A DNA stretch of 64,000 bases from Mesorhizobium sp. (GTDB lineage Bacteria; Pseudomonadota; Alphaproteobacteria; Rhizobiales; Rhizobiaceae): NCBI GenBank assembly GCA_004020545.1, contig SAQE01000009.1, positions 1 to 64,000 of the forward strand, in the 5' to 3' direction. Positions 18,342 through 27,966 of the stretch are shown here, in pieces. The number at the start of each line of letters is the position of its first letter. Position 1 is the first letter of the stretch. Both the position numbers and the translations under genes were made by a program. The notes under the pieces were generated by a model. That model did not search any database, had not been told where the DNA came from, and saw only the letters and a program-made list of their open reading frames with translations.

Positions 18342-20165
18342 ATGAGCGAAGCCGGAAATTTGGGGGCTGCCGGAAATTCGGGTGCTGAAAGCCTGGAGAC
18401 AGGCAAGGCCGGCGCCTATCGCGTGCTGGCGCGCAAATATCGCCCCTCGAATTTCTCCGAGCTGATCGGCCAGGAGCCGATGGTCCGCACGCTCACCAAC
18501 GCCTTCGCCACCGGCCGCATCGCCCAGGCCTGGATGCTGACCGGCGTGCGCGGCGTCGGCAAGACGACGACGGCGCGTATCCTCGCGCGGGCCCTGAATT
18601 ATAAAACCGCGACCGTCGACCAGCCCTCGGTCGACCTTTCGATCCCCGGCGAGCATTGCCAGGCGATCATGGAAGGTCGCCATGTCGACGTCATCGAGAT
18701 GGACGCCGCGTCCCACACCGGCATCGACGACATCAGGGACATCATCGACCGCGTGCGCTACGCGCCGGTCTCGGCCCGCTACAAGGTCTACATCATCGAC
18801 GAAGTGCACATGCTCTCCACCCAGGCCTTCAACGGCCTGTTGAAGACGCTGGAAGAGCCGCCGCCGCATGTCAAATTCATCTTCGCCACCACCGAGATCC
18901 GCAAGGTGCCGATCACGGTTCTGTCGCGCTGCCAGCGCTTCGACCTGAGGCGCATCGATGCCGGCGCGCTGGTTGCGCACCTTGCGGCGATCGCCGCCAA
19001 GGAAGGCATTTCCGTTGACGACGAAGCGCTGGCGATGATTGCCCGTGCCGCAGAAGGCTCGGCGCGCGATGCGCTTTCGATCCTCGACCAGGCGATTGCC
19101 CACGGCAGCGGCGCGGTCAGCGCCGAGGCGGTGCGCGCCATGCTGGGCCTGGCCGACCGCGCCCGCATCATCGACCTGTTCGAGCATGTCATGAAGGGCG
19201 ACGTCGCGGCGGCTTTGAGCGAGTTCCGGGCACAGTACGATACCGGCGCCGATCCGGCCGCGGTGCTCACCGACCTTGCTGAATTCAACCACCTAGTCAC
19301 CCGGCTGCGTTTCGTGCCGGCCGCGGCCGACGATGCCTCGCTCTCCGAGGACGAGCGCCGGCGCGGCGCCGAATTCGCGAACACGCTGTCGGTGCGCGTC
19401 CTGTCGCGAACCTGGCAGATGCTGCTCAAGGGCATTCCCGAGGTGCAATCCTCCAACCGCCCGGTCAGTGCCGCCGAGATGGTGCTGATCCGGCTTGCCC
19501 ATGCCGCCGAGCTGCCGACGCTGGACGAGGCGCTGAAATCGCTTGAGGGCTCGGCCCCGGTGCCGAACGGCGCGCCGCGCGGCAACGGAGCACCGGCCGG
19601 TAATGGCGGTGGCGCGAGTGCTGTGGCGCAGGCCCGGATGCCGGCCTCTGCCGGTGGCGCGCAGACGATGCGGCTGGTCGAGGCTGAGCCGATGGCCGCC
19701 GCCTTCGTTCCGGCTCCGGCGGTCGAAACCCCCGCCGTTCCGGTCAAGTCGCTGGCTGATATCGCGGCCCTTGCCGACGCCAATCGCGACATGGCCTTCA
19801 AGGTGCTCTTGAAGCGCTGCGTTCGGCTGGTACGCCTCGAGCCCGGCCGCATCGACGTCAGCCTGACTGACGACGCGCCGAAGATGCTGCTCAATGACCT
19901 GACGGCTAAGCTGCGCGCCTGGACGGGGCGCAACTGGCTGGTCTCGCTGTCGAAGGAAGAAGGCGGCCAGACGCTGGCCGAGATGGAAACGACGAAGCGC
20001 GAGAACGCCTTCTCGGACGCCAGGAGCGATCCGACGGTTGCCGCCATCCTTGCCCGCTTTCCCGGCGCCAAGATCATCGACGTGCGCATTCCGGATGTGC
20101 CTGAAGTGGAAAGTACCGACGCCGACCTGCCGGTCGAGCCCGCGGCCGATGATGATGAAATCTAG
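18342..20165 (+). CDS. dnaX: DNA polymerase III subunit gamma/tau
   Basis: A 607-residue clamp-loader ATPase. Walker A GVRGVGKTTT is near residue 70, the DEVHML Walker B and the sensor region follow, and a Pro/Ala-rich linker (about 405-465) leads to a C-terminal tau-type domain. The zinc-binding module between Walker A and B, four cysteines in E. coli, keeps only one cysteine (GEHC). This seems usual for rhizobial DnaX, as far as I recall. The TAG stop overlaps the first base of a palindromic repeat. ybaB follows after about 100 bases. Confidence 0.95.
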   Translation: MSEAGNLGAAGNSGAESLETGKAGAYRVLARKYRPSNFSELIGQEPMVRTLTNAFATGRIAQAWMLTGVRGVGKTTTARILARALNYKTATVDQPSVDLSIPGEHCQAIMEGRHVDVIEMDAASHTGIDDIRDIIDRVRYAPVSARYKVYIIDEVHMLSTQAFNGLLKTLEEPPPHVKFIFATTEIRKVPITVLSRCQRFDLRRIDAGALVAHLAAIAAKEGISVDDEALAMIARAAEGSARDALSILDQAIAHGSGAVSAEAVRAMLGLADRARIIDLFEHVMKGDVAAALSEFRAQYDTGADPAAVLTDLAEFNHLVTRLRFVPAAADDASLSEDERRRGAEFANTLSVRVLSRTWQMLLKGIPEVQSSNRPVSAAEMVLIRLAHAAELPTLDEALKSLEGSAPVPNGAPRGNGAPAGNGGGASAVAQARMPASAGGAQTMRLVEAEPMAAAFVPAPAVETPAVPVKSLADIAALADANRDMAFKVLLKRCVRLVRLEPGRIDVSLTDDAPKMLLNDLTAKLRAWTGRNWLVSLSKEEGGQTLAEMETTKRENAFSDARSDPTVAAILARFPGAKIIDVRIPDVPEVESTDADLPVEPAADDDEI

Positions 20166-20233
20166 AGCATGATCCCGAACCGAAGGACCGCGTCAGCGAA
20201 AATGGGAACCGGTTTTCGGACAAGATCATACTC
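20165..20233. repeat. Palindromic repeat, GATCATG family (D copy 1)
   Basis: Outer arms GAGCATGATC and GATCATACTC, inner core AAAATGGGAACCGGTTTT. It begins on the G of the dnaX stop codon and ends before ybaB. Closely related to 48939-49027, which shares the left 28 bases except one. Confidence 0.75.
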
Positions 20234-20262
20234 CCACAAAAGAAACTAAGAGGACATTTGCG

Positions 20263-20586
20263 ATGAAGGATCTTCTCGGCCTGATGGGCAAGGCGAAGGA
20301 AATGCAGGCCAAGTTCCAGGCCATGCAGGACGAGATCGCGACGCTCGAAGCCACGGGGCAGGCGGGTGGCGGTCTGGTCAGCGTGACGCTGACCGGCAAG
20401 TTCGAAATGAAGACGCTGAAGATCGATCCCTCGCTCATCAAGGCTGACGAGGCCGAGATCCTGGAAGACCTCATTCTGGCCGCTCACAATGACGCCAAAA
20501 ATAAGGTCGAGCAGGTCATGCAGGAAAAGACTAAGGCGTTGACGGCGGGCCTGCCGATTCCGCCCGGAATGAAATTGCCGTTCTGA
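20263..20586 (+). CDS. YbaB/EbfC family nucleoid-associated protein
   Basis: A 107-residue protein with the family layout: an N-terminal helix ([17 protein letters not shown]), a central beta sheet ([19 protein letters not shown]) and a C-terminal helix. It forms dimers that bind DNA. AGAGGAC precedes the ATG by 9 bases. The dnaX-ybaB-recR order of E. coli is kept here, but a cell-wall hydrolase gene lies between ybaB and recR. Confidence 0.95.
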   Translation: MKDLLGLMGKAKEMQAKFQAMQDEIATLEATGQAGGGLVSVTLTGKFEMKTLKIDPSLIKADEAEILEDLILAAHNDAKNKVEQVMQEKTKALTAGLPIPPGMKLPF

Positions 20587-20640
20587 GACGCCCGCCGCCA
20601 GTTAATTGATTGTGAACGAAAATCGAGCCCGGGTGCAATA

Positions 20641-20722
20641 TTAACCATTTTGCCGGCGTTGCTCACGGGCTCATTTCGCGGCATTCATAAAGTTTTACCC
20701 AAGTCCAGGGATTGCTAACCAT
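20641..20722 (+). promoter_or_regulatory. Two CtrA half-site-like motifs upstream of the cell-wall hydrolase
   Basis: TTAACCAT at 20641-20648 matches the 8-base CtrA half-site described in Caulobacter. CTAACCAT at 20715-20722 differs by one base. Both lie in the 213-bp gap before a cell-wall hydrolase gene, a plausible cell-cycle target. Short motifs in isolation are weak evidence. Confidence 0.3.
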
Positions 20723-20799
20723 CTAGCCATCTTTTTGCCTGAAAGAGTCTCATTCCTGCCACATCTCGGGGCGGGCTGGCATCTGGAAATGAGGCTTTT

Positions 20800-21783
20800 T
20801 TGTTGATCGCGACGCGATGGAAGACGCCGCTGCTGCTTATCGGCATCGCCGCTTCCCCCTTGTTCCTGGCCGGCTGCAGCCAGACCGCTTCACACGGCAT
20901 GTCGGTGGCGAGCCTTGCCGACGCCGTCACGCCGAGCTTCCTGAGCTCCCGTTCCTACAAATACACGATGAAGGACAAGGAATGCCTGCAAAGGGCGATG
21001 TTCTTCGAGTCCAACCGGTCGAGCCGCGACGGCATGATCGCCGTCGGCACCGTTGTCATGAACCGGCTGCGCTCCGGCCAGCATGGCAGCACCATTTGCG
21101 AGGTCGTCGGCGAGAAGGGCCAGTTCGCTCCTGGCGTGCTGACCCGGCCGATGAATTCGAAGGCGCTGCCCGACGTCGAGCTGGCCGCCGAGGCGGTGCT
21201 GAAGGGCGAGCGCAAGGCCAAGCTCAAGAACACGATGTATTTCCACACCGCCGGCCTGCGCTTCCCCTACAACAACATGCATTACACGATGGTTGCCGGC
21301 GGCAACGCCTTCTATGAGAAGCGCGGCCGCAACTGGCAGCCGCTGCCGGACGAGCCCATGGTCGCCACGGCCTCCGACAAGTCGCAGAAGACCGACCCTG
21401 CCGCTCCGGTGCTCGTCGCTTCCGCCGAGCCGGTGGTCAAGACCATCGTCCATGCCGATCCGGCCAAGCAGGCCGGCATGACCGCAGCTGCCACACCGGC
21501 GCTTCCGGCCAAGACGACGATCGTCCCCGCCCAGCAAGTCTACATGACGGCCTCCATCGCGCCGGCGCAGAAGTCCGGCCGCGTCACGGCGAAGCAGACG
21601 GTGGTGGCGATGCAGGAGCCGATGGAGGAACCGGATGCCTCCCGCTTCGGCGGTACCTTGAAGGGCCGGTACGTCACCTCCGTTCCGAGCGCGCCGCAGG
21701 AAGCGACGATGGGTTTCCAGTCGACGCCTGAGAACACCGACGCCATCGGCGCGCTGATCGTCAGCCAGAACCGGCCGCTCTAA
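20800..21783 (+). CDS. Cell wall hydrolase (SleB/Hydrolase_2 family lipoprotein)
   Basis: A 327-residue protein. A signal peptide ends in the lipobox FLAGC. The hydrolase domain (about 65-170) has the SleB-type pattern: ECLQRAMFFES with the likely catalytic Glu, GTVVMNR, and FHTAGLRFPYN. A low-complexity Ala/Pro/Lys region fills the C-terminal half. Translation appears to start at TTG with TGAGG about 9 bases before; no in-frame ATG is near. Probably cuts peptidoglycan in the periplasm. Confidence 0.85.
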   Translation: MLIATRWKTPLLLIGIAASPLFLAGCSQTASHGMSVASLADAVTPSFLSSRSYKYTMKDKECLQRAMFFESNRSSRDGMIAVGTVVMNRLRSGQHGSTICEVVGEKGQFAPGVLTRPMNSKALPDVELAAEAVLKGERKAKLKNTMYFHTAGLRFPYNNMHYTMVAGGNAFYEKRGRNWQPLPDEPMVATASDKSQKTDPAAPVLVASAEPVVKTIVHADPAKQAGMTAAATPALPAKTTIVPAQQVYMTASIAPAQKSGRVTAKQTVVAMQEPMEEPDASRFGGTLKGRYVTSVPSAPQEATMGFQSTPENTDAIGALIVSQNRPL

Positions 21784-21887
21784 ACCTTTTGAGTTGCCCC
21801 TCGATGCTCGACCGCCTTGGCAGCAATGCGGGTCGTGTGCCGCTGCGAACTGTTCCAAACTGCTCTGAAAAATCCTAGATCAGAGCG

Positions 21888-22493
21888 ATGTCGAAGCGAA
21901 TCGCCGGTCCAGAGATCGAACGCCTGATCCAACTCCTGGCCAAGGTGCCGGGGCTTGGACCGCGCTCGGCACGCCGCGCGGCCCTCCATCTCATCAAGAA
22001 GAAGGAGCAGCTGCTTCAGCCTTTAGCCGCCGCGATGGGCGAAGCGGTCGACAAGGTGCGCATCTGCTCGACCTGCGGCAATGTCGATACTTCCGATCCC
22101 TGCATGATCTGCACCGATCCGCGCCGTGATGCCGGCACGCTGATCGTCGTCGAGGACGTTTCCGACCTCTGGGCGCTGGAACGCGCCGCCGCCATGAACG
22201 TGCGCTATCATGTGCTCGGCGGCACGCTGTCGCCGCTCGACGGCATCGGGCCCGACCAGCTCAACATCCGCTCGCTGGTCGACCGCGTCGCCGGCGGCGA
22301 GGTCAAGGAGGTTATCCTCGCCGTCAACGCCACGGTCGAGGGCCAGACCACGGCGCATTATCTGACCGACCAGCTCTCGGGCTTCGACGTCAAGGTGACA
22401 AGGCTCGCGCATGGCGTTCCGGTCGGCGGCGAACTCGATTATCTCGACGAAGGCACGCTCGCCGCTGCGCTGCGCTCGAGGACGGCGTTTTGA
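21888..22493 (+). CDS. recR: Recombination protein RecR
   Basis: A 201-residue protein with a helix-hairpin-helix N terminus ([15 protein letters not shown]), the C4 zinc finger (CSTCGN...CMIC) and a Toprim domain ([15 protein letters not shown]). It acts with RecF and RecO to load RecA at gaps. Length is typical. Confidence 0.97.
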   Translation: MSKRIAGPEIERLIQLLAKVPGLGPRSARRAALHLIKKKEQLLQPLAAAMGEAVDKVRICSTCGNVDTSDPCMICTDPRRDAGTLIVVEDVSDLWALERAAAMNVRYHVLGGTLSPLDGIGPDQLNIRSLVDRVAGGEVKEVILAVNATVEGQTTAHYLTDQLSGFDVKVTRLAHGVPVGGELDYLDEGTLAAALRSRTAF

Positions 22494-22548
22494 GGGATTG
22501 GGGGGCTTGTGATGGGTTCTTCTTCTGAAGCGACTGCACTCCGTCCCA

Positions 22549-22598
22549 CCCCCCTCTGTCCTGCCGGACATCTCCCCCGCAAGGGGACAGAGGGGGGT
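22549..22598. repeat. Shortened family A element at the transglycosylase start
   Basis: A left end (CCCCCTCTGTCCTGCCGG), one C/G hairpin and then directly the right end (ACAGAGGGGGG), with the interior of the 150-bp element missing. Its final AGAGGGGGG serves as the likely ribosome binding site of the next gene. Confidence 0.7.
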
Positions 22599-23849
22599 GT
22601 GAAGGAACGCAAGCTTCTCAGATTGGCTGTACTTTCCTTCCTTGCAGCGCTTGTCGGACTGTTCACCATTCCCGCCTCCGCCGCGCCCATCGACGACCAG
22701 TTCCAGGCATGGCTGCAGACCGACCTCTGGCCCGAGGCCAAGGCCAAGGGCATCTCCAAGAAAACCTTCGACGAAGCCTTTATCGGCGTGAAGCCGAACC
22801 TCAAGCTGCAGGATCTCGTCATGCCTGGCGAGAAGCCGACGACACCCGAGAAGCAGCACCAGGCCGAGTTCGGCCCGCCAGCCAACTATTTCGCCGAGAA
22901 GATCATTCGGGCCGTCACCTCGGGCGGACGGACGCGGGACGGCGCCAACGCCAGGGTGCTCGGGCTGATCGAGAAGCGCTACGGTGTGCCCGGCGACATC
23001 GTGCTGGCGATCTGGGGCCGCGAGACCGGCTTCGGCGCCGCCAAGATGCCTTACGATGCCTTCGAGGTTCTGGGCACCAAGGCGTTTATGTCGACGAAGA
23101 AGGACTTCTTCCGCACCGAGGTGCTGGCGGCGCTCGAGATCGTCGAGCGCGGGCTGGCACCGGTCAACGCGATGAAATCGTCCTGGGCCGGCGCGCTCGG
23201 TCAGCCGCAATTCATGCCGACGTCCTTCCTCAAGCACGCCGTCGACTTCGACGGCGACGGCAGGCCAGACATCTGGAATTCGACCCCTGACGTGCTCGCC
23301 TCGATCGCCAACTATCTCGTCCATTATGGCTGGGTGAGGGGGCGCGGATGGGGTGTCGAGGTGATGATGCCGGCCGACGTTTCCTGTTCGCTTGAAGGAC
23401 CCGACCAGGGCAAGAAGATTTCCGACTGGGCGTCTATGGGCATCAGACGCGCCGACAACAAGGCGTTCCAGGCGAGTGAGCTGAAGGCCGAGGGCTTCCT
23501 GCTGATGCCGGCCGGGCGCAGCGGTCCGGCCTTCATCGTCACGCCGAACTTCTATGTGCTGAAGGAATACAACACCAGCGACCTCTATGCGCTGTTCATC
23601 GGCCACGCCGCCGATCGCATCGCCAAGGGTGACGCCACCTTTGTCGGCACCTGGGGCCCTGTCGGTGATCTCCACCGCTCCGATATCGCCGCGCTCCAGC
23701 GGGCGCTGGAGGCCAAGGGCTACGACGTCGGCAGCGCCGACGGCCTGCCCGGCTTCAAGACGCGCCGCTCGATCGGCGTCTGGCAAGCGAAGAACGGCAA
23801 GGCCGCGACCTGCTTTCCCGACCGGGGTCTGATTGCGCAGCTGAAATGA
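22599..23849 (+). CDS. Lytic murein transglycosylase (MltB family)
   Basis: 416 residues from the GTG at 22599, with a Sec signal peptide (about 1-29, ending PASAA), an MltB-type SLT catalytic domain with the Glu in IWGRETGFG, and a C-terminal peptidoglycan-binding domain (about 335-410). An ATG at 22512 would read the palindromic repeat as protein and is unlikely. It cleaves glycan strands to 1,6-anhydro products in the periplasm. Starts about 100 bases after recR. Confidence 0.9.
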   Translation: MKERKLLRLAVLSFLAALVGLFTIPASAAPIDDQFQAWLQTDLWPEAKAKGISKKTFDEAFIGVKPNLKLQDLVMPGEKPTTPEKQHQAEFGPPANYFAEKIIRAVTSGGRTRDGANARVLGLIEKRYGVPGDIVLAIWGRETGFGAAKMPYDAFEVLGTKAFMSTKKDFFRTEVLAALEIVERGLAPVNAMKSSWAGALGQPQFMPTSFLKHAVDFDGDGRPDIWNSTPDVLASIANYLVHYGWVRGRGWGVEVMMPADVSCSLEGPDQGKKISDWASMGIRRADNKAFQASELKAEGFLLMPAGRSGPAFIVTPNFYVLKEYNTSDLYALFIGHAADRIAKGDATFVGTWGPVGDLHRSDIAALQRALEAKGYDVGSADGLPGFKTRRSIGVWQAKNGKAATCFPDRGLIAQLK

Positions 23850-24115
23850 CGGCGGCTTCCAAGGGTCAAGGTTTAGCAGATTTTTCCTGATTGGAGGCTT
23901 CGATTAGCCGGCGCACGGGTCGACTTGTGGCGCCCGGTTCTGGCCCAATAAGCTCTCTCGCAAAATGCGCGTTGCTGCTTCAACGCCGCCGAATAGGGTG
24001 TTGACCAACTGGACAAAAACCACGACGGTACGTGGTCCAAGCCGCCATCGGCTTCGCAAAGAATAATGCAGTCCTGAGCCGGGAACTCAGGTCAACAAAA
24101 CAGGGAACGATCATC

Positions 24116-25747
24116 ATGATGCTGGAAAAATTTGCTCTCCGTGGCTTGCTTGCGGGTGTGGCGATGTCGGCGCTGCTTGCAGTGCCTGCCCTCGCGGTCA
24201 CGCCCGCCGATACGCTGGTCGAAGGCTTCGCCATCGACGACATCATCTCGATGGATCCGGGCGAGGCGTTCGAGCTGTCGACCGCCGAGGTCACCGGCAA
24301 CACCTATGATCTCCTGGTCCGTCTCGACCTCAGCGACACCTCCAAGGTCAAGGGCGACCTCGCCGAAAGCTGGAGCGTTTCCGACGACGGTCTGACCTAT
24401 ACCTTCAAGCTCAAGCCCGGCATGAAGTTCGCTTCCGGCAATCCGATCACCGCCGCCGACGTCGCCTATTCCTTCGAGCGCGCCATCAAGCTCGACAAGA
24501 GCCCGGCCTTCATCATCAACCAGTTCGGCATCAGTGGCGACAACGTCACCGAGAAGGCCAAGGCGGTCGACGACACCACATTCCAGTTCGTCGTCGACAA
24601 GGCCTACGCGCCGAGCTTCGTGCTCAACTGCCTGTCGGCCACGGTGGCATCGGTCGTCGACAGCAAGCTGGTCAAGGAGCATGTCGCGGCGGCCACGCCG
24701 AGCGCCGACTACAAATGGGACAACGACTTCGGCAATGCCTGGCTGAAAACCGGCTATGCCGGCTCCGGTCAATTCAAGCTGCGCGAGTGGCGCGCCAATG
24801 AAGCCGTCGTTCTGGAGCGCAACGACAACTACAATGGCGAAAAGGCCAAGCTCGCCCGCGTCATCTACCGCAACATGAAGGAAAGCTCGGCGCAGCGCCT
24901 GGCGCTGGAAGCCGGCGACATCGATGTCGCCCGCAACCTCGAGCCGAACGATCTCGACGCCATCGCCAAGAACGCCGACCTCACCACCACCAGCGCGCCG
25001 AAGGGCACGGTCTATTACATCAGCCTCAATCAGAAGAACGCGAACCTCGCCAAGCCCGAGGTTCGTGAGGCGTTCAAATATCTGGTCGACTACGATGCCC
25101 TGAGCTCGACCATCCTCAAGGGTATCGGCGAGATTCACCAGTCCTTCCTGCCCAAGGGCGACCTCGGCGCCGTCGATGACAATCCCTTCAAGCTCGACGT
25201 CGCCAAGGCCAAGGAACTCTTGGCCAAGGCCGGCCTGCCGGACGGCTTCAGCGTGACCATGGACGTGCGCACCGGCCAGCCGACGACGGGCATGGCGGAA
25301 TCGATCCAGCAGACGCTCGGCCAGGCCGGCATCAAGCTGGAGATCATCCCCGGCGACGGCAAGCAGACGCTGACCAAGTACCGCGCCCGCAACCATGACA
25401 TCTATATCGGCAACTGGGGCCAGGACTATTTCGATCCGAACTCCAACGCCCAGACTTTTGCCTCGAACCCGGACAATTCCGACTCTGCCAAGATCAAGAC
25501 GCTCGCCTGGCGCAATGCCTGGGACATTCCGGACCTGACCAAGGAGACCGAGGCAGCGCTGCTGGAGAAGGATTCGGGCAAGCGCGCCGACATGTACAAG
25601 GACCTGCAGAAGAAGATTCTCGACACCAGCCCCTTCGTCATCATCCATCAGCAGCTCGAAGTGGCCGGACTGCGCAAGAGCCTCAAGGGCTTCGCGCTCG
25701 GCCCGAGCTTCGACACCAACTTCGTCGGGGCGGTCTCGAAGGAATAG
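24116..25747 (+). CDS. Dipeptide/oligopeptide-type ABC transporter substrate-binding protein
   Basis: A 543-residue SBP_bac_5 protein with a signal peptide ending VPALA. Family blocks include VKGDLAESWSVSDDGLTYTFKLKPG and ITAADVAYSFERA. AGGGA stands 9 bases before the ATG pair at 24116/24119. It opens a five-gene importer operon. Ligand unknown; peptides are most likely, but members of this family also take up nickel, heme or sugars. Confidence 0.93.
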   Translation: MMLEKFALRGLLAGVAMSALLAVPALAVTPADTLVEGFAIDDIISMDPGEAFELSTAEVTGNTYDLLVRLDLSDTSKVKGDLAESWSVSDDGLTYTFKLKPGMKFASGNPITAADVAYSFERAIKLDKSPAFIINQFGISGDNVTEKAKAVDDTTFQFVVDKAYAPSFVLNCLSATVASVVDSKLVKEHVAAATPSADYKWDNDFGNAWLKTGYAGSGQFKLREWRANEAVVLERNDNYNGEKAKLARVIYRNMKESSAQRLALEAGDIDVARNLEPNDLDAIAKNADLTTTSAPKGTVYYISLNQKNANLAKPEVREAFKYLVDYDALSSTILKGIGEIHQSFLPKGDLGAVDDNPFKLDVAKAKELLAKAGLPDGFSVTMDVRTGQPTTGMAESIQQTLGQAGIKLEIIPGDGKQTLTKYRARNHDIYIGNWGQDYFDPNSNAQTFASNPDNSDSAKIKTLAWRNAWDIPDLTKETEAALLEKDSGKRADMYKDLQKKILDTSPFVIIHQQLEVAGLRKSLKGFALGPSFDTNFVGAVSKE

Positions 25748-25765
25748 CGTCTTCGGACACGCCGC

Positions 25766-26833
25766 GTGAGCGTAGCTGAAAACCAGGCGGCGGCAGGGCG
25801 CGGCAGCGCCCGTGCCGTCGCCATTGCCTCGTCGATAGGCCGTTTCCTGGTGATCGCGGTGACGACCTATCTCGGTCTCCTCGCGGTGACCTTCTTCATC
25901 GGCCGCGTCATCCCGATCGATCCGGTGCTGGCCGTTCTCGGCGACCGGGCCCCGACCGCCGTCGTCGAGCGCACGCGCCGCGAGATGGGTCTCGACCTGC
26001 CGCTGATCGAACAGTTCTACATCTATGTGAAAAGTGCGCTGAGCGGCGATTTCGGCACCTCGGTGCTGACCACCAATCCGGTGATGTCCGATATCCGCCG
26101 CGTCTTTCCGGCCACGATCGAGCTTGCGACGCTGGGCACGCTGATCGGCGCCGTCATCGGCGTGCCGCTCGGCGTGCTGGCCGCCGTCAAGCGCGGCAGC
26201 CTGATCGACCAGATCGCCCGCATCGTCGGCCTCATCGGCTATTCCGTGCCGATCTTCTGGCTGGGGCTGCTCGGGCTGGTGCTGTTCTACGCCAAGCTGC
26301 AGTGGATCGCTTTCCCGGCGCGGCTCGATGTCGTCTACGAATACACCTTCACGCCGATCACCGGCTTCTACCTGCTCGATGCCGCGATCCAGGGGCAGTG
26401 GGACGTTTTCCACGACGCCTGGCGTCATATCGTCCTGCCGGCCGCGCTGCTCGGCTACCTGTCGCTCGCCTATATCAGCCGCATGACCCGCTCCTTCATG
26501 CTGAACGAACTGGCGCAGGAATATATCGTCGCGGCGCGTGCCAAGGGCCTGTCGGAGACGCGCATCATCTGGGGCCACGCGCTGCGCAACGCCGCGGTGC
26601 CGATGGTGACCGTGATCGCGCTTTCCTACGCTAACCTGCTCGAGGGCTCTGTGCTGACCGAGACCGTCTTCTCCTGGCCGGGCATCGGCCTCTACATCAC
26701 CAACTCGCTGCAGAATGCCGACATGAACGCCGTGCTCGGCGGAACCATCGCCATCGGCTCGGTCTTCATCGCCATCAACCTTCTGTCCGATCTGCTCTAC
26801 CGGCTGCTCGATCCAAGGACGAAGGCCGGATGA
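25766..26833 (+). CDS. ABC transporter permease (DppB-like)
   Basis: A 355-residue permease. A GTG start lies 18 bases after the binding-protein gene. The N-terminal helix follows an unusual polar leader of about 25 residues. The EAA loop is [19 protein letters not shown]. Six membrane helices are expected. Confidence 0.93.
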   Translation: MSVAENQAAAGRGSARAVAIASSIGRFLVIAVTTYLGLLAVTFFIGRVIPIDPVLAVLGDRAPTAVVERTRREMGLDLPLIEQFYIYVKSALSGDFGTSVLTTNPVMSDIRRVFPATIELATLGTLIGAVIGVPLGVLAAVKRGSLIDQIARIVGLIGYSVPIFWLGLLGLVLFYAKLQWIAFPARLDVVYEYTFTPITGFYLLDAAIQGQWDVFHDAWRHIVLPAALLGYLSLAYISRMTRSFMLNELAQEYIVAARAKGLSETRIIWGHALRNAAVPMVTVIALSYANLLEGSVLTETVFSWPGIGLYITNSLQNADMNAVLGGTIAIGSVFIAINLLSDLLYRLLDPRTKAG

Positions 26834-26871
26834 GCAGAGGTATCGCACTTTCGGGCTTGGCTGCGGCCAAG

Positions 26872-27006
26872 CACCCCCACTCCGGCCCTGCGGGCCACCT
26901 CTCCCCCTGCCCGGGGGAGAGGAAAAGCCGGTCTCACACCTGGCGCCTTTCCTCTCCCCCGTCGAACGGGGGAGAGGTGGTCTGCCAAGCAGACCGGACT
27001 GGGGGG
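26872..27006. repeat. Palindromic MITE-like element (family B) inside the importer operon
   Basis: Outer ends CACCCCCACTCCGGCC and GGACTGGGGGG, inner hairpins CCTCTCCCCC / GGGGGAGAGG twice. Architecture resembles family A, with different sequence. It separates the two permease genes, which are normally adjacent or overlapping. Confidence 0.75.
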
Positions 27007-27029
27007 CGACAGCTTCAAGAGGCATCGTC

Positions 27030-27956
27030 ATGACCGCCTCCGACGCCGGCTCCCTCTCCCGTCGCGAATGGCTGCTCAGCGACCGGCCGGCCTCGCGCCT
27101 GCAGGCGAGGCTCGGCCGCGCCTATGTCGCTTGGCGCCGCTTCTCCGCCAATCGCTTGGCGCTGGTCGGCATGCTGATCATCATCGCGCTGCTGGTGGTC
27201 GCGGCCTTTGCCGATGTGCTGGCACCCTACTCGCCGACCGTCGGCGATCTGAAGAACGCCCGCCTGCTGCCGCCGGGCGCCGCGCACTGGTTCGGCACCG
27301 ACGACCTCGGCCGCGACATCTATTCGCGCATCGTCTATGGCGCGCGCTGGACGCTTTATGTGGTGGTTCTCGTCGCTGTCATCGCCGCTCCCATAGGCCT
27401 GCTGGTCGGCACGGTTGCCGGCTATGCCGGCGGCTGGACCGACGCCATCCTGATGCGCATCACCGACATCTTCCTCGCCTTCCCGAAGCTCGTCCTGGCG
27501 CTGGCCTTCGTTGCGGCACTCGGGCCCGGCATCGAAAACGCCGTACTGGCAATAGCCATCACTTCCTGGCCGCCTTATGCGCGCATCGCCCGCGCCGAGA
27601 CGCTGACGGTGCGCAACTCCGATTACATCAAGGCGGTGCAACTGATGGGCGCCTCGCCCTTCCGCATCGTGCTGCGCCATATCATGCCGCTCTGCATCTC
27701 CTCGCTGATCATCCGGGTGACGCTCGACATGGCCGGCATCATCCTCACCGCCGCCGGCCTCGGCTTCCTCGGCCTCGGCGCGCAGCCGCCGCTGCCCGAA
27801 TGGGGCGCGATGATCGCGTCCGGCCGCCGCTTCATCCTCGACCAGTGGTGGGTGGCCGCGGCGCCGGGTGCCGCCATCCTCATCGTCAGCCTCGGCTTCA
27901 ACCTGCTTGGCGACGGCCTGCGCGATGCGCTCGATCCCCGGAGTGGCGACCAATGA
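27030..27956 (+). CDS. ABC transporter permease (DppC-like)
   Basis: A 308-residue permease with the DppC N-terminal region (FSANRLALVGMLIIIALLV), a HWFGTDDLGRDIYSRIVYG motif and an EAA loop VQLMGASPFRIVLRHIMP. It is preceded by the family B repeat, so its ribosome binding site lies in the short gap after the repeat. Confidence 0.94.
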   Translation: MTASDAGSLSRREWLLSDRPASRLQARLGRAYVAWRRFSANRLALVGMLIIIALLVVAAFADVLAPYSPTVGDLKNARLLPPGAAHWFGTDDLGRDIYSRIVYGARWTLYVVVLVAVIAAPIGLLVGTVAGYAGGWTDAILMRITDIFLAFPKLVLALAFVAALGPGIENAVLAIAITSWPPYARIARAETLTVRNSDYIKAVQLMGASPFRIVLRHIMPLCISSLIIRVTLDMAGIILTAAGLGFLGLGAQPPLPEWGAMIASGRRFILDQWWVAAAPGAAILIVSLGFNLLGDGLRDALDPRSGDQ

Positions 27957-27966
27957 GCGGTGACCA

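Noticed and set aside
26872-27006. CRISPR or tandem repeat array
   Set aside because: The repeats are inverted C/G-rich arms of one element, not regularly spaced direct repeats.
24092-27031. Minus-strand open frame of 979 codons
   Set aside because: Antisense of the importer binding protein and permease; it also reads through the palindromic repeat.
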